Below are positions 26,166 to 35,236 of a stretch of 64,000 bases of DNA, in pieces. Position 1 is the first letter of the stretch; every line of letters begins with the position of its first letter. The DNA is from Candidatus Accumulibacter proximus (GTDB taxonomy: Bacteria > Pseudomonadota > Gammaproteobacteria > Burkholderiales > Rhodocyclaceae). The position numbers and the translations under genes are program-made. Below the pieces are notes generated by a model. The model saw only the letters and a program-made list of their open reading frames with translations. It was not told the DNA's origin and searched no databases. The stretch covers positions 186,001-250,000 of the forward strand of contig JADJMH010000002.1 of assembly GCA_016709675.1 (NCBI GenBank), in the 5' to 3' direction.

Positions 26166-26318
26166 ATGCGTACTTTGCTGTCAATCTTGGCGTTGTTCTC
26201 CGCCTCCCTGCCCGCTTTCGGTATCGACCCGATCACTCCTGTACCGGAACCGGAATCACTTTCGCTGCTTGGTGTTGCTGCGGCTGCGATGCTGGTGGCG
26301 CTGCGCCGGAAGAAGTAG
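26166..26318 (+). CDS. Minimal PEP-CTERM sorting-signal protein (50 residues)
   Basis: The whole gene is a signal peptide (about residues 1-18, MRTLLSILALFSASLPAF), about ten residues of mature chain, and a PEP-CTERM signal. The sorting signal has PEPE, a hydrophobic helix (SLSLLGVAAAAMLVAL) and a basic RRKK end. Exosortase EpsH/XrtA would cleave at the PEP motif and release or anchor the chain, so almost nothing is left as a mature protein. The ribosome site GAGGAG lies 6 bp before the ATG. No exosortase is in the window. In Zoogloea and relatives, PEP-CTERM proteins are linked to exopolysaccharide and floc formation. Confidence 0.88.
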   Translation: MRTLLSILALFSASLPAFGIDPITPVPEPESLSLLGVAAAAMLVALRRKK

Positions 26319-26328
26319 TCCCGGTGAA

Positions 26329-26365
26329 GGGGTGCCGTGGTTGGCACCCCCGCCTTCTGAAGGCG
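26329..26365 (+). terminator. Hairpin pair downstream of the PEP-CTERM gene
   Basis: GGGGTGCC (26329-26336) pairs with GGCACCCC (26343-26350), followed directly by CGCCTT-CTG-AAGGCG (26351-26365). There is no U run. The hairpins lie 10 bp after the stop codon. Confidence 0.6.
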
Positions 26366-26427
26366 ATGTGAACATCCCCAGGTGCCGATAAGGCACATTG
26401 GAGCCAGGGACCTCCACCCGGCAACCC

Positions 26428-27351
26428 TCAGCCCTGCAGCTCCCGCGGCAGTGCAAAGGTCACGTTTTCCTCCGCACCATCGACCTGGCCAACCTTCGCC
26501 GGGTCGCCAGCCGACAGTCGATCGACGACCTCCTGGACGAGAATTTCAGGTGCCGAGGCGCCAGCGGTGACGCCGATCCGACGGGCGCCGGTGAGCCAGG
26601 CGGGGTCGATCTGCTCGGCCTGGTCGACCAGGTAGGCGCGGCTGCCGATCAGTTCGGCGACCTCGCGCAGGCGATTCGAATTGGAGCTCGAGCGGCTGCC
26701 GACGACGATCACGACCTCGCTGGTCCGGGCCAGCCGTTTGACCGCATCCTGGCGGTTCTGCGTCGCGTAACAGATGTCGTCCTTCTTCGGGCCGATGATC
26801 TGCGGAAAGCGCTCCTGGAGGGCGGCGATCACCTGTGCTGCGTCGTCCATCGACAAGGTGGTCTGGGTGACGTAGGCCAGACGGGACGGGTGCGCGACTT
26901 CGAGTTGGCGGGCGTCGGCGACGGTCTCGACGAGATACATGCCGTCGGCACTCTGCCCCATGGTGCCCTCGACCTCTGGATGTCCCTTGTGGCCGATCAT
27001 GACGATCTCGCGGCCCTCCCGGCGCATCCTCCCGACTTCGGCATGTACCTTGGTGACCAGCGGGCAGGTGGCGTCGAAGACCTTCAGGCCACGCGCCTTG
27101 GCCTCGCCGATCACCGCCCTCGAGACGCCATGCGCGCTGAAGATGACGATGCTGCCGGCGGGGACATCGGCCAGATGGTCGACGAAGATGGCGCCCCTGG
27201 CGCGCAGGTCATCGCAGACGAACCGGTTATGCACCACTTCATGGCGAACGTAGATCGGCGCGCCGAACTTTTCGATCGCGCGCTCGACGATGGCGATGGC
27301 GCGCTCGACGCCGGCGCAGAAGCCGCGGGGATTGGCGAGGGTGACGTGCAT
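26428..27351 (-). CDS. ispH: 4-hydroxy-3-methylbut-2-enyl diphosphate reductase
   Basis: IspH makes IPP and DMAPP in the last step of the MEP pathway, using a 4Fe-4S cluster. The 307 residues carry the three cluster cysteines in GFCAGVERA, DATCPLVTKVH and DDICYATQNR, plus IGHKGHPEVEGTMGQ. The ATG at 27351 starts MHVTLANPRGFCAG, the family N-terminus. The same frame stays open further upstream into fkpB only because fkpB is frameshifted. It is the last gene of a ribF-ileS-lspA-fkpB-ispH string. Confidence 0.95.
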   Translation of the reverse strand: MHVTLANPRGFCAGVERAIAIVERAIEKFGAPIYVRHEVVHNRFVCDDLRARGAIFVDHLADVPAGSIVIFSAHGVSRAVIGEAKARGLKVFDATCPLVTKVHAEVGRMRREGREIVMIGHKGHPEVEGTMGQSADGMYLVETVADARQLEVAHPSRLAYVTQTTLSMDDAAQVIAALQERFPQIIGPKKDDICYATQNRQDAVKRLARTSEVVIVVGSRSSSNSNRLREVAELIGSRAYLVDQAEQIDPAWLTGARRIGVTAGASAPEILVQEVVDRLSAGDPAKVGQVDGAEENVTFALPRELQG

Positions 27352-27359
27352 GTTGGGCC

Positions 27360-27834
27360 TCACATGATGGCGATGACTTCGACTTCGAAGCGGATCGGTT
27401 TGCCGGCGAGTGGATGGTTGAAGTCGAACAGCGCGCTGGTGTCGTTCAGCTCGCGCAGGAAGCCGGCGAAGCTGGAGGCACCGCCGGGTGAGGTGAACTC
27501 GATCAGCGAGTTGACCCGGAGTTCGATCTCCGCTGGCAGCGCGCTGCGCGCGATCCGTTCGACGAGGCGCGGGTTGTGGCTGCCGAAGGCGTCCACTGCG
27601 TCGAGCTGGAAGACGTGGCGTTCGCCGGCGGGCAGTCCGAGCAGGCAGCCTTTCGAGCGTTTCGGCGAGCTGGCCGCTCCCCATCTGCAGGGTCGCCGGC
27701 GACAGGTCGAAGGTGCTGACGTACTCGGTGCCGTCGAGGTCGGCGAGGCGGTAATGCAGCGTCAGATAGCTGTCGGGTCCGACGGTGGCCTGGCCGAGTG
27801 GGGGCTGCGAGTCGCTGGGCGGGATGGGGTTCAT
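27360..27834 (-). CDS. fkpB: FKBP-type peptidyl-prolyl isomerase SlpA/FkpB, frameshifted
   Basis: The family catalyses proline isomerisation and is usually coupled to ispH and lspA in proteobacteria. The N-terminal part (SYLTLHYRLADLDGTEYVSTF, QMGSGQLAETLE) is in the frame from 27834. The rest (CLLGLPAGERHVFQLDAVDAFGSHNP to the stop at 27360) is in the next frame. Removing one T from the run at 27651-27653 on the plus strand joins them as LEGCLLGLPAGE, matching the family. The corrected protein has 157 residues. Typed as CDS because a homopolymer miscount is likely. Confidence 0.82.
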
Positions 27835-27880
27835 GGGTCTATTCGCTCAAAATGCCTGGTCGCGGCCGTACGCCAACCAT

Positions 27881-28393
27881 TCATGGCTGTTCCCCGCGCC
27901 TGCTGCGGGAGGAATCCGGCGCGGCGGGCTTGCTGGCGAACTGGTCCCAGACCATCAGCACGGCACCGACGCTGATTGCCGAGTCGGCGATGTTGAAGGC
28001 GGGCCAGTAGAACCCAGCAGCGTGCCATTGAATGAAGTCGACCACGGCACCGAAGCGCAGTCGGTCGATGACATTGCCGAGGGCGCCGCCGAGGATCAGC
28101 GTCAGCGCCAGCGAGAGCCGGAATTGGCCGCTGTGGCGCGGCAGGATGCTGACGATCCAGGCCGAGATGGCGAGCGCCAGGATGGTGAAGAACCAGCGCT
28201 GCCAGCCGCCGGCGTCGGAGAGGAAGCTGAACGCCGCGCCCGGGTTGAAGGTCAGCACCCAGTTGAAGAAGGGCGCGACGTAGATCGAATCACCCGGCTG
28301 CAGCCAGGCGAGCACCAGCCACTTGCTTACCTGGTCACAGACGACGATGATGCCGGCCAACCACAGCCAGCGGTCGATGTTACGCGAAGGCAC
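27881..28393 (-). CDS. lspA: Lipoprotein signal peptidase
   Basis: LspA is the inner-membrane aspartyl protease that removes signal peptides from prolipoproteins after Lgt action. The 170 residues have four hydrophobic helices. The catalytic aspartates are in GGALGNVIDRLRFGAVVDF and FNIADSAISVG. The GTG at 28393 lies inside the end of ileS, a 14-bp overlap, and gives the expected N-terminus SRNIDRWLWLAGIIVVCDQ. The order ileS-lspA is conserved across proteobacteria. Confidence 0.93.
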   Translation of the reverse strand: MPSRNIDRWLWLAGIIVVCDQVSKWLVLAWLQPGDSIYVAPFFNWVLTFNPGAAFSFLSDAGGWQRWFFTILALAISAWIVSILPRHSGQFRLSLALTLILGGALGNVIDRLRFGAVVDFIQWHAAGFYWPAFNIADSAISVGAVLMVWDQFASKPAAPDSSRSRRGEQP

Positions 28394-31208
28394 GGGTTTC
28401 GCCCTCGCCATGCAGGTTGTCGATACAGCGGCCGCAGAGGCCGGGGTGATCGGGGTTGGCGCCGACGTCGGCGCGCACGTGCCAGCAGCGCTGGCATTTG
28501 GCGTGCGCCAGCGGACGACACTGCAAGCTGTCGATGGCGTCGCGAATGACCGCCGTCTGCGAGCAGATGAGGACAAAGCGCAGGTCGTCCCCCAGCGAGG
28601 CGAGCAGTTCGTATTTTTCACCATCGCAGTGCACACTCACCGCAGCCTGCAGCGACGAGCCGATGCCGCCGGCGATGCGCAGTTCTTCGAGGGCGCGCAT
28701 GACTTCCGCCCGATAGCCGCGGATCCTGCGCCATCTTTCGAGCAGTTCGTCTTCCGCTGCCGGTGCCGGCAGCGGTTGCCAGGTCTGCAGCATCACCGAT
28801 TGTTCGCCGTCGCCGGTCTGCAACTGCCAGATTTCTTCGGCCGTGAAGCAGAGAACCGGGGCCATCAGCTTGGTCAGGCACTGCAGGATGTGCCACAGCG
28901 CGGCCTGCGCCGAACGGCGAGCCGGCGAGCCGGCGGCCGTGGTGTACAGGCGGTCCTTGAGGATGTCGAGGTAGAAGCCGCCGAGATCCTCGGAGCAGAA
29001 GGTCTGCAGCGACTGGACGACGCGGTGGAACTCGAAGCGCTCGTAGTCGGCTTCGCACTGCGCCTGCAGTTGCCGGGTCATGGCCAGCGCGTAGCGGTCG
29101 ATCTCCAGCCATTGCTCGACTGTCGGCATGTCGCGGGCAGGGTCGAAGTCCGAGGTGTTGGCGAGCAGGAAGCGCAGCGTGTTGCGGATGCGGCGGTAGG
29201 CCTCGACGACCCGCTTGAGAATCTCGTCCGAGATCGAGAGTTCGCCCGAGTAGTCGGTGGCGGCGACCCACAGGCGGAGGATTTCGGCGCCGAGTGTGTC
29301 GGCAATCTTCTGCGGCGCGATCACGTTGCCTTTCGACTTCGACATCTTCAGGCCCTTGCCGTCGACGACGAAGCCGTGCGTCAGTAGCGCCTTGTACGGC
29401 GCGCGGCCGTCCATGGCGCAGCCGATCAGCAGCGAACTCTGGAACCAGCCGCGATGCTGATCGGAGCCTTCGAGGTAGAGATCGGCCGGATACGCCAGTT
29501 CGCTTCGGTGTGAGCCGCGCAGGACGCTCGCATGCGTCGAGCCGGAGTCGAACCAGACGTCGAGGGTGTCGCTCATCTTGCGGTACTGGTCGGCTTCGGC
29601 GCCGAGCAGTTCGCGCGCGTCGAGCGCGAACCAGGCTTCGATGCCGGCCTTCTCGACCCGCTGGGCGACGGCTTCGACGAGTTCGGCAGTACGGGGATGC
29701 GGCGCGCCGGTTTCGCGATGCAGGAAGAAGGGCAGCGGCACGCCCCAGTTGCGCTGTCGCGAGACGCACCAGTCCGGGCGGGTACGCATCATCGCTTCGA
29801 GGCGTGCCCGGCCCCAGCTCGGGAAGAAGCGGGTCTCGTCGACGGCGCGTTCGGCGCACCAGCGCAGCGTCGGTTCCTCGTCAACCGGTTGCGCCGATGA
29901 AGACCCGGGCGGCGGTGGACGGTGGTCCATGCCGATGAACCATTGCGTCGTGGCGCGAAAAATGATCGGCGTCTTGTGGCGCCAGCAGTGTGGGTAGCTG
30001 TGCTGGATTTTCTCCGCCTTGAGCAGGTGACCATTGGCAGCGAGTTCCTGCAGCACCAGTGGGTTGGCCTCCCAGACCGATTTTCCGGCCAGTTCGCCAA
30101 CCCCGAGCGCTGGCGTGCCGGCAACGAAGCGGCCGTCGTCGCCGACCGGGTTGTTGACCGGCAGGCCGTAGACCTTGCCGATCAGGTAGTCGTCGGTGCC
30201 GTGCGCCGGGGCGGTGTGCACCAGGCCGGTGCCCGCCTCCAGGGTGACGTGCCGGCCGCAGATGATCGCCACGTCCCGCCGCTGGAAGGGGTGTTTGAGC
30301 AACACCTGCTCGAGCGCTGCGCCGTTGGCGGAAGCGATCACCGTGCCGGCCAACGCGTAACGCTGCAGGCAGGCTGCGGCCAGTTCGCGGACGAGGATCA
30401 GCGCGCCTCGCGGCGTGTCGATCAGGTCATAGTGGAAATCCGGGTGGGCACAGACTGCTTCGTTCGCCGGCAGGGTCCATGGCGTCGTCGTCCAGATGAC
30501 GGCGAAGGCCGGACCCCGCAGGTGGCTGAGGCCGAATGCCCTGGCCACCTTCTCGGCGTGATTGGGATGCACCTCGAAAGCCACGTCGATTGCCGACGAA
30601 GTCTTGTCTTCGTACTCGACCTCGGCTTCAGCCAGCGCCGAACTGCAGTCGAGACACCAGTTGACCGGTTTGAGCCCCTGGTAGAGGTAGCCCTTCGCGA
30701 GGATCGTGCCGAGCGTACGGATTTCATCGGCCTCGGTCTTGAAGTCCATCGTCAGGTAGGAATGGTCCCAGGCGCCGAGAATGCCCAGCCGGATGAAGTC
30801 CTTCTTCTGGCGCTCGATCTGCTCGCCGGCGAAGGCGCGGCACAACTCGCGTACGCGGTCGGCCGCGACGTGCTTGCCGTGCAGCTTTTCGATCTGATGC
30901 TCGATCGGCAGGCCGTGGCAGTCCCAGCCCGGAACGTAGGGCGCATCGAAACCGGCCAGCGTTCTGGCGCGGACGATGATGTCCTTGAGGATCTTGTTAA
31001 CTGCGTGGCCGATGTGGATGTCACCGTTGGCGTAAGGCGGACCGTCGTGCAGAACGAAACGCGGGCGGCCCTGCGATGCCTCACGGATCCGTTCGTACAG
31101 CTTGCTCTGTTGCCAGGCGGCGACCCATTGCGGTTCGCGCCGGGCAAGGTCGCCGCGCATCGGAAACGGCGTATCGGTGAGATTGAGGGTTTTCTTGTAG
31201 TCGGCCAT
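28380..31208 (-). CDS. ileS: Isoleucyl-tRNA synthetase
   Basis: IleS charges tRNA-Ile. The 942-residue class I synthetase has HIGH in NGDIHIGHAV (about 65-68) and KMSKS in GLKMSKSKGNV. The C-terminal zinc cysteines are in CQRCWHVRAD and LCGRCIDNL, so it is the bacterial-type enzyme. The ATG at 31208 gives MADYKKTLNLTDTPFPMRG, as in homologues; the GTG at 31220 is less likely. A Pro/Ser-rich loop, DHRPPPPGSSS, appears between the editing region and the Rossmann half. It is a slight oddity compared with related sequences. Confidence 0.95.
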   Translation of the reverse strand: MADYKKTLNLTDTPFPMRGDLARREPQWVAAWQQSKLYERIREASQGRPRFVLHDGPPYANGDIHIGHAVNKILKDIIVRARTLAGFDAPYVPGWDCHGLPIEHQIEKLHGKHVAADRVRELCRAFAGEQIERQKKDFIRLGILGAWDHSYLTMDFKTEADEIRTLGTILAKGYLYQGLKPVNWCLDCSSALAEAEVEYEDKTSSAIDVAFEVHPNHAEKVARAFGLSHLRGPAFAVIWTTTPWTLPANEAVCAHPDFHYDLIDTPRGALILVRELAAACLQRYALAGTVIASANGAALEQVLLKHPFQRRDVAIICGRHVTLEAGTGLVHTAPAHGTDDYLIGKVYGLPVNNPVGDDGRFVAGTPALGVGELAGKSVWEANPLVLQELAANGHLLKAEKIQHSYPHCWRHKTPIIFRATTQWFIGMDHRPPPPGSSSAQPVDEEPTLRWCAERAVDETRFFPSWGRARLEAMMRTRPDWCVSRQRNWGVPLPFFLHRETGAPHPRTAELVEAVAQRVEKAGIEAWFALDARELLGAEADQYRKMSDTLDVWFDSGSTHASVLRGSHRSELAYPADLYLEGSDQHRGWFQSSLLIGCAMDGRAPYKALLTHGFVVDGKGLKMSKSKGNVIAPQKIADTLGAEILRLWVAATDYSGELSISDEILKRVVEAYRRIRNTLRFLLANTSDFDPARDMPTVEQWLEIDRYALAMTRQLQAQCEADYERFEFHRVVQSLQTFCSEDLGGFYLDILKDRLYTTAAGSPARRSAQAALWHILQCLTKLMAPVLCFTAEEIWQLQTGDGEQSVMLQTWQPLPAPAAEDELLERWRRIRGYRAEVMRALEELRIAGGIGSSLQAAVSVHCDGEKYELLASLGDDLRFVLICSQTAVIRDAIDSLQCRPLAHAKCQRCWHVRADVGANPDHPGLCGRCIDNLHGEGETRAFA

Positions 31209-31216
31209 GGCGGTTC

Positions 31217-32140
31217 TCACAACTGGAAGTACGCTTTCACGGCGGCAACGTCGCTGGCGATCTGCGCCTTCAGGGCGTTGAAGTCCGGGAATTTCATTTC
31301 GTCCCGCAACTTGTGCAGGAAGCGGACGTTGAGATGGGCGCCGTAGATGTCGGCAGAGAAATCAAGCAGATGCACTTCAAGCAGCGCTCGTACGACCTGA
31401 TGGGCGGTCGGGCGGTAGCCGAGGTTGGCGGCGCCCCGGTGCGGGCCGCCCGGCAGGCCCCTGACTTCGACTGCAAAGACGCCCTGCAGCGGTGGCCGCT
31501 CGTGCTTGATGCGGATGTTCGCCGTGTGGAAGCCAAGCTGGCGGCCGATCTTGTCGCCGTGCACGACGCGGCCATCGATCGAGTAGGGGCGGCCGAGCAG
31601 ACGCGCCGCGTGTTCCAGTCGGCCAGCCTGGAGGGCGTCGCGGACCGCCGAGCTGGAGGCGCGCTCGCCGTCCACGGTGACGCTCGCCATGGCTTCGACC
31701 TGAAAGCCGAGACCGGCGCCGGCCTCGCGCAGCAGCGCGAAGTCGCCGGCCCGCCCGGCACCGAAGCGAAAATCATCGCCGACGATCAGTTGCCGTACGC
31801 GCAGCGCGCCGATCAGTATCCGTTCAATGAATTCTTCGGCGCTCAAGGCGGCGAAGCCCGCGTTGAAATGGCAGACGTGCGCGAGGTCCACCCCGTCGTC
31901 GGCGAGCAGTTCGAGTTTTTCACGCAGCGTGGACAGGCGCGGCGGCGCCGATTCCGGGGCGAAGAATTCGCGCGGATGGGGCTCGAAGGTGAGCACCGCC
32001 GCGGGCAGGCCGGCATTCGCCGCGGCCGCTGTCAGACGAGCGAGCAGCGCGCGATGGCCAAGATGTACGCCATCGAAGTTGCCTATGGTGAGGACGGTGG
32101 CACTGTGCGCTGTCGGCGAGAAACCGCGATAGACGATCAT
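31217..32140 (-). CDS. ribF: Bifunctional riboflavin kinase/FAD synthetase
   Basis: RibF phosphorylates riboflavin to FMN and adenylylates FMN to FAD. The N-terminal nucleotidyltransferase domain has LTIGNFDGVHLGHRALL and TFEPHPREFF. The C-terminal kinase domain has RPYSIDGRVVHGDKIGRQLGF then TANI and GVFAVEV. The ATG at 32140 is chosen because the sequence before it has no family resemblance and a TATAAT promoter element lies 32 bp upstream. It is the first gene of the operon leading to ispH, and the 307 residues are normal. Confidence 0.94.
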   Translation of the reverse strand: MIVYRGFSPTAHSATVLTIGNFDGVHLGHRALLARLTAAAANAGLPAAVLTFEPHPREFFAPESAPPRLSTLREKLELLADDGVDLAHVCHFNAGFAALSAEEFIERILIGALRVRQLIVGDDFRFGAGRAGDFALLREAGAGLGFQVEAMASVTVDGERASSSAVRDALQAGRLEHAARLLGRPYSIDGRVVHGDKIGRQLGFHTANIRIKHERPPLQGVFAVEVRGLPGGPHRGAANLGYRPTAHQVVRALLEVHLLDFSADIYGAHLNVRFLHKLRDEMKFPDFNALKAQIASDVAAVKAYFQL

Positions 32141-32171
32141 CGGGCGCGAGTGGGGACGGACAAAACGTGCG

Positions 32172-32177
32172 ATTATA
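32172..32177 (-). promoter_or_regulatory. -10 element for the ribF-ileS operon
   Basis: The minus strand reads TATAAT, putting the start near 32165, about 25 nt before the ribF ATG. The hexamer 17 bp upstream (GGACGG) is a poor -35. It sits in the 92-bp divergent spacer with ccoI. Confidence 0.45.
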
Positions 32178-32232
32178 ACCAGTTTCGTGCGCCGCCGTCC
32201 GGCGCCGGCCTCTTTTCCCATCTGCGGCAGGA

Positions 32233-34689
32233 ATGAACATCGGCAATTGCTACCACTGTGGTCAGCCCATCCCGACCGGGGTCGACCTGGCGACCTCCAT
32301 CGATGGCCAAGCACGCGCAATGTGCTGCGGTGGCTGTCAGGCGGTTGCGCAGGCGATTGTCGACCACGGGCTGGCCGACTACTACCGCAATCGCGATGCC
32401 CTGCCCAATGCCCCGCGCGAGGCGATGCCGGCGATCGTCGAAGGCCTGCAGCTCTATGATCACGCGGACTTCCAGAAGAGCTTCGTGCGGCTGCTCGGCG
32501 ACGATCCTGAGCGCAGCGAGCGCGAGGCGTCGCTGATCCTCGAGGGAATTACCTGTTCGGCCTGCGTCTGGCTGAACGAGCAACATCTTTCGCGTCTCGC
32601 CGGGGTGACCTCGGTCGATATCAATTACGCGACCCGGCGTGCCCGGGTCCGCTGGGACGAGCGGCGAGTTCGGCTGTCCGAGATCCTGGCGGCGATTGTG
32701 GCGATCGGCTATCGCGCTTACCCCTACGACGCGGCGAAGACCGAGCAACTGGCACGCCAGGAGCGGCGCAGTGCGCTGTGGCGGGTGTTTGTCGCCGGTT
32801 TCGGCATGATGCAGGTGATGATGTACGCGGTACCGGTGTATCTGGCCGGTGACGGCGAGATGACGCCGGCGGTCGAACAGTTGATGCGCTGGGCGAGCCT
32901 GGCGCTGACGGCGCCGGTGGTCTTCTATTCGGCGGCGCCGTTTTTCCGCAACGCCTGGCGCGATCTCCTGCTGCGCCGGGCGGGAATGGATGTGCCGGTG
33001 GCGCTGGGCATCGGCGCCGCCTTTGCGGCCAGCGTCTGGGCGACGCTGACGGCCAGCGGCGAGGTCTATTTCGACTCGGTGACGATGTTCATCTTTTTCC
33101 TCTTGAGCGGGCGTTTCCTGGAAATGACCGCTCGCCAGCGAGCGGTCAGCGTCACCGAGGCGCTGGCCAGGCTGATGCCGGTGGTGGCGACCCGCCTTGC
33201 CGCCTACCCGGAGAGCCGCGACGGCGAGCAGGTACTGGCGGCCGACCTGCGGCCCGGAGAGGTGGTGCTGGTGCGGCCTGGCGAGACGATTCCGGCCGAT
33301 GGTCTGGTCATTGAAGGGGTGAGCAGCGCCAACGAGGCGTTGCTCACCGGCGAGAGTGCGCCGGTTGGTAAGCGCCCGGGTGTGGCTGTGACTGGCGGTG
33401 CGGTCAATATCGAGAGTCCGCTTCTGGTCGAGGTGACGCAGGTGGGCGAGGGGACCCGGCTGTCGGCAATCGTCCGCCTGATGGAACGGGCGGAGACCGA
33501 GAAGCCGCGAGTCGTTGAGCTGGCGGACCGCATCGCCAGTCATTTCATCATAACGCTGTTGTTCCTCGCCGCGGCCGTGGCCGTCACCTGGTGGTTCATC
33601 GATCCCCGCCAGGTGCTGTGGATCACGGTTTCCGTGCTGGTCGTGACTTGCCCCTGCGCCTTGTCCCTGGCGACGCCGGTGGCGCTGACCGTGGCCAGCG
33701 GGGCGATGGCCAGGGCCGGTCTGCTGGTGACCCGCAGCCATGCGGTCGAGACCCTGGCGCGGGCCAGCCACTTCGTTTTCGACAAGACCGGCACACTGAC
33801 CACCGGCGAGATGAAACTACTTGAAATCGTGCCGCTCGGCAAGCTGGACCAGGACGCCAGTCTGGTTCTGGCGGCGGCGCTCGAGCAAGCGTCGGAACAT
33901 CCGATCGGCGCTGCCTTGCGGCAGGCAGCCGCGGGTCGGGTTCTGCCACTGGTTGATGCGCTGGTCAACGAGCCGGGCTGTGGTGTCAGTGCCGTGCAGG
34001 CGGGCCGCAGGGTGCGCCTTGGCCGTCCCGACCACGTTGTCGCCCTGCACGGCAAGCCGCTGCCGGAGTGCGCTCGGTCCCTGCCTGGCGACGGCGATAC
34101 GGTGATCGGGCTCGGCGACGAGACCGGCTGGATCGCCCTCTTTCGCCTGGGCGACGATCCGCGACCGGAGGCAGCAGCGATGGTGTCCGCCTTGCGGGCG
34201 GCGGGACGGCAGGTGGCGCTGCTGACTGGCGACGCCGCACCGGCTGCTCGCCGTGTGGCGCTGGCATTGGGAATTGACGAAGTTGAGGCGAACGCTTCAC
34301 CGCAGGCCAAGCACGACTACGTGCGTCGACTGCAGGCCGGCGGGGCCGTGGTGGCGATGGTCGGCGACGGCGTCAATGATGCGCCGGTGCTGGCGCAGGC
34401 GCAGGTGTCGGTGGCCATGGGCGGCGGTTCGCAGTTGGCGCGCACGCAGGCCGATCTGGTGCTGCTCTCGGAAAACCTCGATCACCTGCTGCGTGGCATT
34501 CTCGTCGCACGCCGTTCGCTGCGCGTGATCCGGCAGAACCTGTGGTGGTCGTTCGCCTATAATCTGGTCGTCCTGCCGCTGGCGATGAGCGGTTTCATCA
34601 CCCCGTGGATGGCCGGCATCGGCATGTCGGGCAGTTCCCTGCTGGTGGTCGCGAATTCCTTGCGCTTGCAGACGCTTGCCCAACGCTGA
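32233..34689 (+). CDS. ccoI: Cu+-exporting P-type ATPase CcoI/FixI
   Basis: CcoI supplies copper for assembly of cbb3 oxidase. The 818 residues begin with a metallochaperone-like zinc or copper site (CYHCG, CCGGC), then an HMA domain with GITCSACVWLNEQHL. The membrane core has the CPC motif in TCPCALSLATPVAL. The catalytic parts are DKTGTLTTGEM (phosphorylated Asp), LLTGES, and GDGVNDAPVLAQA. These features are typical of the CopA2/FixI subgroup rather than detoxifying CopA. ccoS follows after 6 bp. Confidence 0.94.
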   Translation: MNIGNCYHCGQPIPTGVDLATSIDGQARAMCCGGCQAVAQAIVDHGLADYYRNRDALPNAPREAMPAIVEGLQLYDHADFQKSFVRLLGDDPERSEREASLILEGITCSACVWLNEQHLSRLAGVTSVDINYATRRARVRWDERRVRLSEILAAIVAIGYRAYPYDAAKTEQLARQERRSALWRVFVAGFGMMQVMMYAVPVYLAGDGEMTPAVEQLMRWASLALTAPVVFYSAAPFFRNAWRDLLLRRAGMDVPVALGIGAAFAASVWATLTASGEVYFDSVTMFIFFLLSGRFLEMTARQRAVSVTEALARLMPVVATRLAAYPESRDGEQVLAADLRPGEVVLVRPGETIPADGLVIEGVSSANEALLTGESAPVGKRPGVAVTGGAVNIESPLLVEVTQVGEGTRLSAIVRLMERAETEKPRVVELADRIASHFIITLLFLAAAVAVTWWFIDPRQVLWITVSVLVVTCPCALSLATPVALTVASGAMARAGLLVTRSHAVETLARASHFVFDKTGTLTTGEMKLLEIVPLGKLDQDASLVLAAALEQASEHPIGAALRQAAAGRVLPLVDALVNEPGCGVSAVQAGRRVRLGRPDHVVALHGKPLPECARSLPGDGDTVIGLGDETGWIALFRLGDDPRPEAAAMVSALRAAGRQVALLTGDAAPAARRVALALGIDEVEANASPQAKHDYVRRLQAGGAVVAMVGDGVNDAPVLAQAQVSVAMGGGSQLARTQADLVLLSENLDHLLRGILVARRSLRVIRQNLWWSFAYNLVVLPLAMSGFITPWMAGIGMSGSSLLVVANSLRLQTLAQR

Positions 34690-34695
34690 GCGATC

Positions 34696-34944
34696 ATGGA
34701 AACCTTGTACCTGCTGATTCCGATCTCCGTCGTGCTGGTCTTCCTGATCGGCATCGCCTTCTGGTGGTCGCTGCGCAGCGGCCAGTTCGACGATCTCGAA
34801 GGGCCGGCCTACCGCATTCTGATGGACGACGACCGCTCGTCACCGCCAACCGCAACGACGGATGCCGTCACTCCCGCCGAACCCGGATCCGACTCGGAGC
34901 GGAGCGGCGCCCGATCCAGTGCGTCGAATTTGCACGACTCTTGA
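34696..34944 (+). CDS. ccoS: cbb3-type oxidase assembly protein CcoS
   Basis: CcoS is a one-helix membrane protein needed for cofactor insertion into the oxidase. The 82 residues start METLYLLIPISVVLVFLIG, with the family motif FWWSLRSGQFDDLEGPAYRIL directly after the helix. The Ser/Thr/Pro-rich tail beyond residue 48 is longer than in many homologues. It follows ccoI by 6 bp and precedes the ccoN regulatory region. Confidence 0.92.
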   Translation: METLYLLIPISVVLVFLIGIAFWWSLRSGQFDDLEGPAYRILMDDDRSSPPTATTDAVTPAEPGSDSERSGARSSASNLHDS

Positions 34945-34954
34945 CGCAGGTCAA
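34941..34954. promoter_or_regulatory. FNR/ANR-like site (distal)
   Basis: TTGAC-GCAG-GTCAA is a perfect dyad with consensus-like half sites. It lies at the ccoS stop codon, about 225 bp before the predicted ccoN start site. The remainder of the 292-bp gap to ccoN has one more, better-placed site. Confidence 0.5.
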
Positions 34955-35117
34955 GACGATTCCTCTTGGTGCGGTGAAAATTGCCCAGCGGATGGCGTCA
35001 ATGCGCTGGCATTTGGCGCGTGGCGGGTGTCAGGTCACTTCTCTGTTGGGGTTCGGGTGCGTTTCGGCGCACCCTTTTTTTGTCCATAAGGATTCGCCTG
35101 TGCTAACCGCGAGGAGC

Positions 35118-35159
35118 TTGATCTGTGTCAAATTTGACCTCCAGCGGTTAAAATAACAT
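35118..35159 (+). promoter_or_regulatory. Class-II FNR/ANR-dependent promoter of ccoNOQP
   Basis: TTGAT-CTGT-GTCAA (35118-35131) matches the FNR consensus TTGAT-N4-ATCAA in nine of ten positions. A -10 hexamer TAACAT lies at 35154-35159. The predicted start near 35166 puts the site centre at -41.5, the class-II activating position. The oxidase operon would be switched on at low oxygen. Confidence 0.8.
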
Positions 35160-35236
35160 CTTGAAAGTTAGTGCTCAGAATAAGGGCATTCAGGGCGGTG
35201 AAAACCGGTTTTCTTGGTCACAAACGAGGTGAGTCC

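Noticed and set aside
26428..27834. Apparent FkpB-IspH fusion in one open frame
   Set aside because: The frame is open only because fkpB has an extra base; the middle part is Arg-rich nonsense, and ispH has its own start at 27351.
28394..28636. N-terminal extension of LspA
   Set aside because: It overlaps ileS in another frame; LspA homologues start near the GTG at 28393.
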